Assembly (NCBI RefSeq): GCF_051020975.1 | Contig: NW_027478170.1 | Span: 1,860,001 to 1,924,000, forward strand | Direction of reading: 5' to 3' | Source of the DNA: Osmia lignaria lignaria | Taxonomy: Eukaryota; Arthropoda; Insecta; Hymenoptera; Megachilidae | Length of the DNA stretch: 64,000 nt | In this document: one piece after another, positions 34,171 to 44,473 of the stretch | Layout: the number at the start of each line of letters is the position of its first letter | Position numbering within the stretch: the first letter of the stretch is position 1 | Notes under the pieces: model-generated | Told to the model about the DNA's origin: nothing | Databases searched by the model: none | The model's input: only the letters and a program-made list of their open reading frames with translations | Program-made: the position numbers and the translations under genes

Positions 34171-37100
34171 TTGCAGATTTATCTCAAGGGAAGGGGCCTG
34201 ACGGACATATTTCGAAACATTTCTTATTCTTGTTGTTCTTCTTCTGCACAGCTAAGCTGGAAGTGGCATTTGCAGCTCGCAATAGTGCAGAGTTATCGCA
34301 AAGAAAGGGGCCACGGTGTTTCTGTATCTCTATTATGTTGGTGCGGCTTCGGAACTTTTAAATATCTTGATATATCTCGAGAACTACGCATCTGATCAAA
34401 AAATATCATAGAACATAAAAAATAGGAAACCTAATTTTCTACAAAAAAGGTCTCTTAACATTTTGCCGTAGCTCGCTTCGTTTCCGAGATATTTGCAGAT
34501 TTATCTCAAGGGAAGGGGCCTGACGGACATATTTCGAAATATTTCTTATTCTTGTTGTTCTTCTTCTGCACAGCTAAGCTGGAAGTGGCATTTGCAGCTC
34601 GCAATAGTGCAGAGTGATCTCAAAGAAAGGGGCCACGGTGTTTCTGTACCTCTATTATGTTGGTGCAGCTTCGGAGCTTTTAAATATCTTGATATGTCTC
34701 GAGAACTACGCATCTGATCAAAAAATATCATAGAACATAAAAAGTAGGAAACTTAATTCTCTACACAAAAGGTCTTTTAACGTTTTGCAATAGCTCGCTT
34801 CGTTTCCGAGATATTTGCGGATTTATCTCAAGGGAAGGGGCCTGACGGACATATTTCGAAATATTTCTTATTCTTGTTGTTCTTCTTCTGCACAGCTAAG
34901 CTGGAAGTGGCATTTGCAGCTCGCAATAGTGCAGAGTTATCTCAAAGAAAGGGGCCACGGTGTTTCTGTATCTCTATTATGTTGGTGCGGCTTCGGAACT
35001 TTTAAATATCTTGATATATCTCGAGAACTACGCATCTGATCAAGAAATATCATAAAACATAAAAAGTAGAAAACTTAATTCTCTACAAAAAAGGTCTCTT
35101 AACATTTTCCCATAGCTGGCATCGTTTCCGAGATATTTGCAGATTTAGCTCAAGGGAAGGGGCCTGACGGACATATTTCGAGATATTTCTTCTTCTTGTT
35201 GTTCTTCTTCTGCACAGCTAAGCTGGAAGTGGCATTTGCAGCTCGCAATAGTGCAGAGTTATCGCAAAGAAAGGGGCCACGGTGTTTCTGTATCTCTATT
35301 ATGTTGGTGCGGCTTCGGAACTTTTAAATATCTTGATATATCTCGAGAACTACGCATCTGATCAAAAAATATCATAGAACATAAAAAGTAGGAAACCTAA
35401 TTTTCTACAAAAAAGGTCTCTTAACATTTTTCCGTAGCTCGCTTCGTTTCCGAGATATTTGCAGATTTATCTCAAGGGAAGGGGCCTGACGGACATATTT
35501 CGAGATATTTCTTCTTCTTGTTGTTCTTCTTCTGCACAGCTAAGCTGGAAGTGGCATTTGCAGCGCGCAATAGTGCAGAGTTATCTCAAAGAAAGGGGCC
35601 ACGGTGTTTCTGTATCTCTATTATGTTGGTGCGGCTTCGGAACTTTTAAATATCTTGATATATCTCGAGAACTACGCATCTGATCAAAAAATATCATAGA
35701 ACATAAAAAGTAGGAAACTTAATTCTCTACAAAAAAGGTCTCTTATCATTTTCCCATAACTGGCATCGTTTCCGAGATATTTGCAGATTTAGCTCAAGGG
35801 AAGGGGCCTGACGGACATATTCCGAGATATTTCTTCTTCTTGTTGTTCCTCTTCTGCACAGCTAAGCTGGAAGTGGCATTTGCAGCTCGCAATAGTGCAG
35901 AGTTATCTCAAAGAAAGGGGCCACGGTGTTTCTGTATCTCTATTATGTTGGTGCGGCTTCGGAACGTTTAAATATCTTGATATATCTCGAGAACTACGCA
36001 TCTGATCAAAAAATATCATAGAACATAAAAAGTAGGAAACCTAATTTTCTACAAAAAAGGTCTCTTAACATTTTGCCGTAGCTCGCTTCGTTTCCGAGAT
36101 ATTTGCAGATTTATCTCAAGGGAAGGGGCCTGACGGACATATTTCGAGATATTTCTTCTTCTTGTTGTTCTTCTTCTGCACAGCTAAACTGGAAGTGGCA
36201 TTTCCAGCTCGCAATCGTGCAGAGTTATCTCAAAGAGAGGGGCCACGGTGTTTCTGTATCTCTATTATGTTGGTGCGGCTTCGGAACTTTTAAATATCTT
36301 GATATATCTCGAGAACTACGCATCTGATCAAAAAATATCGTAGAACATAAAAAGTAGGAAACCTAATTTTCTACAAAAAAGGTCTCTTAACATTTTGCCG
36401 TAGCTCTTTTCGTTTCCGAGATATTTGCAGATTTATCTCAAGGGAAGGGGCCTGACGGACATATTTCGAAATATTTCTTATTCTTGTTGTTCTTCTTCTG
36501 CACAGCTAAGCTGGAAGTGGCATTTGCAGCTCGCAATAGTGCAGAGTTATCTCAAAGAAAGGGGCCACGGTGTTTCTGTACCTCTATTATGTTGGTGCAG
36601 CTTCGGAGCTTTTAAATATCTTGATATATCTCGAGAACTACGCATCTGATCAAAAAATATCATAGAACATGAAAAGTAGGAAACATAATTCTCTATAAAA
36701 AAGGTCTCTTAACATTTTGCCATAGCTTGCTTCGTTTCCGAGATATTTGCAGATTTATCTCAAGGGAAGGGGCCTGACGGACATATTTCGAGATATTTCT
36801 TCTTCTTGTTGTCCTTCTTCTGCACAGCTAAGCTGGAAGTGGCATTTGCAGCTCGCAATAGTGCAGAGTTATCTCAAAGAAAGGGGCCACGGTGTTTCTG
36901 TATCTCTATTATGTTGGTGCGGCTTCGGAACTTTTAAATATCTTGATATATCTCGAGAACTACGCATCTGATCAAAAAATATCGTAGAACATAAAAAGTA
37001 GGAAACTTAATTCTCTACAAATAAGGTCTCTAAACATTTTGCCATAGCTCGCTTGGTTTCCGAGATATTTGCAGATTTATCTCAAGGGAAGGGGCCTGAC

Positions 37101-38356
37101 GGACATATTTCGAGATATTTCTTCTTCTTGTTGTTCTTCTTCTGCACAGCTAAGCTGGAAGTGGCATTTGCAGCGCGCAATAGTGCAGAGTTATCTCAAA
37201 GAAAGGGGCCACGGTGTTTCTGTATCTCTATTATGTTGGTGCGGCTTCGGAACTTTTAAATATCTTGATATATCTCGAGAACTACGCATCTGTTCAAAAA
37301 ATATCATAGAACATAAAAAGTAGGAATCCTAATTTTCTACAAAAAAGGTCTCTTAACATTTTGCCGTAGCTCGCTTCGTTTCCGAGATATTTGCAGAATT
37401 ATCTCAAGGGAAGGGGCCTGACGGACATATTTCCAGATATTTCTTCTTCTTGTTGTTCTTCTTCTGCACAGCTAAGCTGGAAGTGGCATTTGCAGCTCGC
37501 AATAGTGCAGAGTTATCTCAAAGAAAGGGGCCACGGTGTTTCTGTATCTCTATTATCTTGGTGCAGCTTCGGAACTTTTAAATATCTTGATATATCTCGA
37601 GAACTACGCATCTGATCAAAAAATATCGTAGAAAATAAAAAGTAGGAAACTTAAATCTCTACAAATAAGGTCTCTTAACATTTTGCCATAGCTCGCTTCG
37701 TTTCCGAGATATTTGCAGATTTATCTCAAGGGAAGGGGCCTGACGGACATATTTCGAGATATTTCTTCTTCTTGTTGTTCTTCTTCTGCACAGCTAAGCT
37801 GGAAGTGGCATTTGCAGCTCGCAATAGTGCAGAGTTACCTCAAAGAAAGGGGCCACGGTGTTTCTGTATCTCTATTATGTTGGTGCCGCTTCGGAACTTT
37901 TAAATATCAGGATATATCTCGAGAACTACGCATCTGATCAAAAAATATCATAGAACATAAAAAGTAGGAAACTTAATTCTCTACAAAAAAGGTCTCTTAA
38001 CATTTTGCCATAGCTCGCTTCGTTTCCGAGATATTTGCAGATTTATCTCAAGGGAAGGGGCCTGACGGACATATTTCCAGATATTTCTTCTTCTTGTTGT
38101 TCTTCTTCTGCACAGCTAAGCTGGAAGTGGCATTTGCAGCGCGCAATAGTGCAGAGTTATCTCAAAGAAAGGGGCCACGGGGTTTCTGTATCTCTATTAT
38201 GTTGGTGCGGCTTCGGATCTTTTAAATATCTCGATATATCTCGAAAACTACGCTTCTGATCAAAAAATATCATAGAACATAAATTGTAGGAAACATAATT
38301 ATCTACAAAAAAGGTCTCTTAACATTTTGCCGTAGCTCGCTTCGTTTCCGAGATAT
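34171..38356. repeat. Mixed monomer region between two higher-order domains
   Basis: Thirteen units (34171, 34493, 34815, 35137, 35459, 35781, 36103, 36425, 36747, 37069, 37391, 37713, 38035). Subtypes from the 16-22 kb domain (GAAATATTTCTTATTC, CTTCGGAGCTTT, the CCCATAGCTGGCATCG leader, CTAAACTGG with CATTTCCAGC) stand next to subtypes of the 24-34 kb domain (GCGCGC with GTTCAAA tail, CAAATAAGG, AATATCAGGATAT). No long tandem order is visible apart from an approximate two-unit alternation at 34815-36102. The last unit (38035) begins as a CCAGATATTT/GCGCGC type and ends as CGGATCTTTT with the AAACTACGCTTC tail, a hybrid that leads into the four-monomer unit. Confidence 0.8.
35137..36102. repeat. 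Rare CCCATAGCTGGCATCG subtype, copies 2 and 3
   Basis: Units 35137 and 35781 have the leader and GATTTAGCTC head of the 22395 subtype, with a GCGCGC unit (35459) between them. The 35781 copy keeps ATATTCCGAGATATT and GTTCCTCTTC of the 22395 copy and adds TCTTATCATTTTCCCATAAC and GGAACGTTTAAAT. The 35137 copy has lost the ATATTCC change and has TTATCGCAAAG, so it is a mosaic of the subtype and a common unit. Confidence 0.85.
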
Positions 38357-39644
38357 TTGCAGATTTATCTCAAGGGAAGGGGCCTGACGGACATATTTCT
38401 AGATATTTCTTCTTCTTGTTGTTCTTCTTCTGCACAGCTAAGCTGGAAGTGGCATTTGCAGCTCGCAATAGTGCAGAGTTATCTCAAAGAAAGGGGCCAC
38501 GGTGTTTCTGTATCTCTATTATGTTGGTGCGGCTTCGGAACTTTTAAATATCTTGATATATCTCGAGAACTACGCATCTGATCGAAAAATATCATAGAAC
38601 ATAAAAAGTAGGAAACTTAATTCTCTACAAAAGAGGTCTCTTAACATTTTGCCATAGCTCGCTTCGTTTCCGAGATATTTGCAGATTTATCTCAAGGGAA
38701 GGGGCCTGACGGACATATTTCGAGATATTTCTTCTTTTTGTTGTTCTTCTTCTGCACAGCTAAGCTGGAAGTGGGATTTGCAGCTCGCAATAGTGCAGAG
38801 TTATCTCAAAGAAAGGGGCCACGGTGTTTCTGTATCTCTATTATGTTGGTGCGGCTTCGGAACTTTCAAATATCTTGATATATCTCGAGAACTACGCATC
38901 TGATCAAAAAATATCATAGAACATAAAAAGTAGGAATCCTAATTTTCTACAAAAAAGGTCTCTTAACATTTTGCCGTAGCTAGCTTTGTTTCCGAGATAT
39001 TTGCAGATTTATCTCAAGGGAAGGGGCCTGACGGACATATTTCGAGATATTTCTTCTTTTTGTTGTTCTTCTTCTGCACAGCTAAGCTGGAAGTGGCATT
39101 TGCAGTTCGCAATAGTGCAGAGTTATCTCAAAGACAGGGGCCACGGTGTTTCTGTATCTCTATTATGTTGGTGCGGCTTCGGAACTTTTAAATATCTTGA
39201 TATATCTCGAGAACTACGCATCCGATCAAAAAATATCATAGAACATAAAAAGTAGGAAACTTAATTCTCTACAAAAAAGGTCTCTTAACATTTTGCCATA
39301 GCTCGCTTCGTTTCCGAGATATTTGCAGATTTATCTCGAGGGAAGGGGCCTGACGGACATATTTCGAGATATTTCTTCTTCTTGTTGTTCTTCTTCTGCA
39401 CAGCTAAGCTGGAAGCGGCATTTGCGGCTCGCACTAGTGCAGAGTTATCTCAAAGAAAGGGGCCACGGTGTTTCTGTATCTCTATTATGTTGGTGCGGCT
39501 TCGGATCTTTTAAATATCTCGATATATCTCGAAAACTACGCTTCTGATCAAAAAATATCATAGAACATAAATTGTAGGAAACATAATTATCTACAAAAAA
39601 GGTCTCTTAACATTTTGCCGTAGCTCGCTTCGTTTCCGAGATAT
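38357..39644. repeat. Four-monomer unit (1288 bp), copy 1
   Basis: The order is: a unit with TTTCTAGATATTTC and a GATCGAAAAATATC tail (38357); a unit with CTTCTTTTTGTTG and GAAGTGGGATTTGC (38679); a unit with leader GCCGTAGCTAGCTTTG, GCAGTTCGC, AAAGACAGGGG and GCATCCGATC (39001); and a unit with ATCTCGAGGG, GAAGCGGC, CACTAGTG, CGGATCTTTT and the AAACTACGCTTC tail (39323). The same four follow at once. The third and fourth are clearly the ancestors or relatives of types A and D of the octamer region downstream. Confidence 0.92.
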
Positions 39645-40932
39645 TTGCAGATTTATCTCAAGGGAAGGGGCCTGACGGACATATTTCTAGATATTTCTTC
39701 TTCTTGTTGTTCTTCTTCTGCACAGCTAAGCTGGAAGTGGCATTTGCAGCTCGCAATAGTGCAGAGTTATCTCAAAGAAAGGGGCCACGGTGTTTCTGTA
39801 TCTCTATTATGTTGGTGCGGCTTCGGAACTTTTAAATATCTTGATATATCTCGAGAACTACGCATCTGATCGAAAAATATCATAGAACATAAAAAGTAGG
39901 AAACTTAATTCTCTACAAAAGAGGTCTCTTAACATTTTGCCATAGCTCGCTTCGTTTCCGAGATATTTGCAGATTTATCTCAAGGGAAGGGGCCTGACGG
40001 ACATATTTCGAGATATTTCTTCTTTTTGTTGTTCTTCTTCTGCACAGCTAAGCTGGAAGTGGGATTTGCAGCTCGCAATAGTGCAGAGTTATCTCAAAGA
40101 AAGGGGCCACGGTGTTTCTGTATCTCTATTATGTTGGTGCGGCTTCGGAACTTTCAAATATCTTGATATATCTCGAGAACTACGCATCTGATCAAAAAAT
40201 ATCATAGAACATAAAAAGTAGGAATCCTAATTTTCTACAAAAAAGGTCTCTTAACATTTTGCCGTAGCTAGCTTTGTTTCCGAGATATTTGCAGATTTAT
40301 CTCAAGGGAAGGGGCCTGACGGACATATTTCGAGATATTTCTTCTTTTTGTTGTTCTTCTTCTGCACAGCTAAGCTGGAAGTGGCATTTGCAGTTCGCAA
40401 TAGTGCAGAGTTATCTCAAAGACAGGGGCCACGGTGTTTCTGTATCTCTATTATGTTGGTGCGGCTTCGGAACTTTTAAATATCTTGATATATCTCGAGA
40501 ACTACGCATCCGATCAAAAAATATCATAGAACATAAAAAGTAGGAAACTTAATTCTCTACAAAAAAGGTCTCTTAACATTTTGCCATAGCTCGCTTCGTT
40601 TCCGAGATATTTGCAGATTTATCTCGAGGGAAGGGGCCTGACGGACATATTTCGAGATATTTCTTCTTCTTGTTGTTCTTCTTCTGCACAGCTAAGCTGG
40701 AAGCGGCATTTGCGGCTCGCACTAGTGCAGAGTTATCTCAAAGAAAGGGGCCACGGTGTTTCTATATCTCTATTATGTTGGTGCGGCTTCGGATCTTTTA
40801 AATATCTCGATATATCTCGAAAACTACGCTTCTGATCAAAAAATATCATAGAACATAAATTGTAGGGAACATAATTCTCTACAAAAAAGGTCTCTTAACA
40901 TTTTGCCGTAGCTCGCTTCGTTTCCGAGATAT
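39645..40932. repeat. Four-monomer unit (1288 bp), copy 2
   Basis: Tandem copy of 38357-39644 in the same order (39645, 39967, 40289, 40611). The difference noticed is TTTCTATATCTC at 40760-40771 against TTTCTGTATCTC in copy 1. Its final tail (AAATTGTAGGGAACATAATTCTC) no longer matches the AATTATC tail of copy 1, so the copied tract ends in that tail. Confidence 0.92.
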
Positions 40933-41898
40933 TTGCAGATATATCTCAAGGGAAGGGGCCTGACGGACATATTTCGAGATATTTCTTCTTCTTGTTGTTC
41001 TTCTTCTGCACAGCTAAGCTGGAAGTGGCATTTGCAGCTTGCAATAGTGCAGAGTTATCTCAAAGAAAGGGGCCACGGTGTTTCTGTATCTCTATTATGT
41101 TGGTGCGGCTTCGGAACTTTTAAATATCTTGATATATCTCGAGAACTACGCATCTGATCGAAAAATATCATAGAACATAAAAAGTAGGAAACTTAATTCG
41201 CTACAAAAGAGGTCTCTTAACATTTTGCCATAGCTCGCTTCGTTTCCGAGATATTTGCAGATTTATCTCAAGGGAAGGGGCCTGACGGACATATTTCGAG
41301 ATATTTCTTCTTTTTGTTGTTCTTCTTCTGCACAGCTAAGCTGGAAGTGGCATTTGCAGCTCGCAATAGTGCAGAGTTATCTCAAAGAAAGGGGCCACGG
41401 TGTTTCTGTATCTCTATTATGTTGGTGCGGCTTCGGAACTTTTAAATATCTTGATATATCTCGAGAACTACGCATCTGATCGAAAAATATCATAGAACAT
41501 AAAAAGTAGGAAACTTAATTCTCTACAAAAGAGGTCTCTTAACATTTTGCCATAGCTCGCTTCGTTTCCGAGATATTTGCAGATTTATCTCAAGGGAAGG
41601 GGCCTGACGGACATATTTCGAGATATTTCTTCTTTTTGTTGTTCTTCTTCTGCACAGCTAAGCTGGAAGTGGCATTTGCAGCTCGCAATAGTGCAGAGTT
41701 ATCTCAAAGAAAGGGGCCACGGTGTTTCTGTATCTCTATTATGTTGGTGCGGCTTCGGAACTTTCAAATATCTTGATATATCTCGAGAACTACGCATCTG
41801 ATCAAAAAATATCATAGAACATAAAAAGTAGGAATCCTAATTTTCTACAAAAAAGGTCTCTTAACATTTTGCCATAGCTCGCTTTGTTTCCGAGATAT
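40933..41898. repeat. Three transition monomers before the octamer region
   Basis: The 40933 unit has GATATATCTC, GCAGCTTGC and a GATCGAAAAATATC tail with AATTCGCTACAAAAGAGG. The units at 41255 and 41577 are nearly identical to each other, with CTTCTTTTTGTTG and GCATTTGCAGC, that is, the second unit of the tetramer without its GGGATTT change. They differ at CTTTTAAATATC against CTTTCAAATATC and in the tail. Confidence 0.85.
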
Positions 41899-44473
41899 TT
41901 GCAGATTTATCTCAAGGGAAGGGGCCAGACGGACATATTTCGAGATATTTCTTCTTTTTGTTGTTCTTCTTCTGCACAGCTAAGCTGGAAGTGGCATTTG
42001 CAGTTCGCAATAGTGCAGAGTTATCTCAAAGACAGGGGCCACGGTGTTTCTGTATCTCTATTATGTTGGTGCGGCTTCGGAACTTTTAAATATCTTGATA
42101 TATCTCGAGAACTACGCATCCGATCAAAAAATATCATAGAACATAAAAAGTAGGAAACTTAATTCTCTACAAAAAAGGTCTCTTAACATTTTGCCATAGC
42201 TCGCTTCGTTTCCGAGATATTTGCAGATATATCTCAAGGGAAGGGGCCTGACGGACATATTTCGAGATATTTCTTCTTCTTGTTGTTCTTCTTCTGCACA
42301 GCTAAGCTGGAAGTGGCATTTACAGCTCGCAATAGTGCAGAGTTATCTCAAAGAAAGGGGCCACGGTGTTTCTGTATCTCTATTATGTTGGTGCGGCTTC
42401 GGAACTTTTAAATATCTTGATATATCTCGAGAACTACGCATCTGATCAAAAAATATCATAGAACATGAAAAGTAGGAAACTTAATTCTCTACAAAAAAGG
42501 TCTCCGAACATTTTGCCATAGCTCTCTTCGTTTCCGAGATATTTGCAGATTTATCTCAAGGGAAGGGGCCTGACGGACATATTTCGAGATATTTCTTCTT
42601 CTTGTTGTTCTTCTTCTGCACAGCTAAGCTGGAAGTGGCATTTGCAGCTCGCAATAGTGCAGAGTTATCTCAAAGAAAGGGGCCACGTGTTTCTGTATCT
42701 CTATTATGTTGGTGCGGCTTCGGAACTTTTAAATATCTTGATATATCTCGAGAACTACGCATCTGATCAAAAAATATCATAGAACATAAAAAGTAGGAAA
42801 CTTAATTCTCTACAAAAAAGGTCTCTTAACATTTTGCCATAGCTCGCTTCGTTTCCGAGATATTTGCAGATTTATCTCGAGGGAAGGGGCCTGACGGACA
42901 TATTTCGAGATATTTCTTCTTCTTGTTGTTCTTCTTCTGCACAGCTAAGCTGGAAGCGGCATTTGCGGCTCGCACTAGTGCAGAGTTATCTCAAAGAAAG
43001 GGGCCACGGTGTTTCTGTATCTCTATTATGTTGGTGCGGCTTCGGATCTTTTAAATATCTCGATATATCTCGAAAACTACGCTTCTGATCAAAAAATATC
43101 ATAGAACATAAATTGTACGAAACATAATTCTCTACAAAAAAGGTCTCTTAACATTTTGCCGTAGCTCGCTTCGTTTCCGAGATATTTGCAGATTTATCTC
43201 AAGGGAAGGGGCCTGACGGACATATTTCCACATATTTCTTCTTCTTGTTGTTCTTCTTCTGCACAGCTAAGCTGGAAGTGGCATTTGCAGCTCGCAATAG
43301 TGCAGAGTTATCTCAAAGAAAGGGGCCACGGTGTTTCTGTATCTCTATTATGTTGGTGCGGCTTCGGAACTTTTAAATATCTTGATATATCTCGAGAACT
43401 ACGCATCTGATCGAAAAATATCATAGAACATAAAAAGTAGGAAACTTAATTCTCTACAAAAGAGGTCTCTTAACATTTTGCCATAGCTCGCTTCGTTTCC
43501 GAGATATTTGCAGATTTATCTCAAGGGAAGGGGCCTGACGGACATATTTCGAGATATTTCTTCTTCTTGTTGTTCTTCTTCTGCACAGCTAAGCTGGAAG
43601 TGGCATTTACAGCTCGCAATAGTGCAGAGTTATCTCAAAGAAAGGGGCCACGGTGTTTCTGTATCTCTATTATGTTGGTGCGGCTTCGGAACTTTTAAAT
43701 ATCTTGATATATCTCGAGAACTACGCATCTGAGCAAAAAATATCATAGAACATGAAAAGTAGGAAACTTAATTCTCTACAAAAAAGATCTCTTAACATTT
43801 TGCCGTAGCTCTCTTCGTTTCCGAGATATTTGCAGATATATCTCAAGGGAAGGGGCCTGACGGACATATTTCGAGATATTTCTTCTTCTTGTTGTTCTTC
43901 TTCTGCACAGCTAAGCTGGAAGTGGCATTTGCAGCTCGCAATAGTGCAGAGTTATCTCAAAGAAAGGGGCCACGGTGTTTCTGTATCTCTATTATGTTGG
44001 TGCGGCTTCGGAACTTTTAAATATCTTGATATATCTCGAGAACTACGCATCTGATCAAAAAATATCATAGAACATAAAAAGTAGGAAACTTAATTCTCTA
44101 CAAAAAAGGTCGCTTAACATTTTGCCATAGCTCGCTTCGTTTCCGAGATATTTGCATATTTATCTCAAGGGAAGGGGCCTGACGGACATATTTCGAGATA
44201 TTTCTTCTTCTTGTTGTTCTTCTTCTGCACAGCTAAGCTGGAAGTGGCATTTGCAGCTCGCAATAGTGCAGAGTTATCTCAAAGAAAGGGGCCACGGTGT
44301 TTCTGTATCTCTATTATGTTGGTGCGGCTTCGGAACTTTCAAATATCTTGATATATCTCGAGAACTACGCATCTGATCAAAAAATATCATAGAACATAAA
44401 AAGTAGGAATCCTAATTTTCTACAAAAAAGGTCTCTTAACATTTTGCCATAGCTCGCTTTGTTTCCGAGATAT
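41899..44473. repeat. Reference octamer higher-order repeat, types A to H (2575 bp)
   Basis: Eight distinguishable monomers follow in order. A (41899): leader GCTCGCTTTG, GGCCAGACGG, GCAGTTCGC, AAAGACAGG, GCATCCGATC. B (42221): GATATATCTC, TTTACAGC, AACATGAAAAG. C (42543): GGTCTCCGAACATTTTGCC leader and CCACGTGTTTC with a 1-bp deletion. D (42864): ATCTCGAGGG, GAAGCGGC, CGGATCTTTT. E (43186): CCGTAGC leader and TTTCCACATATTTC. F (43508): ACAAAAGAGGTC leader, TTTACAGC, TGAGCAAAAAATATC. G (43830): AAAGATCTCTTAAC and CCGTAGCTCTCTTCG. H (44152): GGTCGCTTAAC, TTTGCATATTTATC, CTTTCAAATATC and AGGAATCC tail. Type A returns at 44474. The same types in mostly the same order fill the array to 58.6 kb. 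Confidence 0.93.
42684..42689. other. One-base deletion creating CACGTG in type C monomers
   Basis: Type C units read GGCCACGTGTTTC where all others read GGCCACGGTGTTTC. The lost G shortens the unit to 321 bp, breaks the shadow frame and creates the palindrome CACGTG, which matches an E-box core. The same change is present at 46547, 48800, 49121 and 52018, always in C context, so it spread by amplification of one mutant unit. A transcription factor role is not implied. Confidence 0.9.

Noticed and set aside
44150..44160. ATTTGCAT octamer-like motif in type H and a few left-array units
   Set aside because: It matches a POU-factor octamer, but arises from one base change in a repeated AT-rich head. 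No promoter context supports a role.
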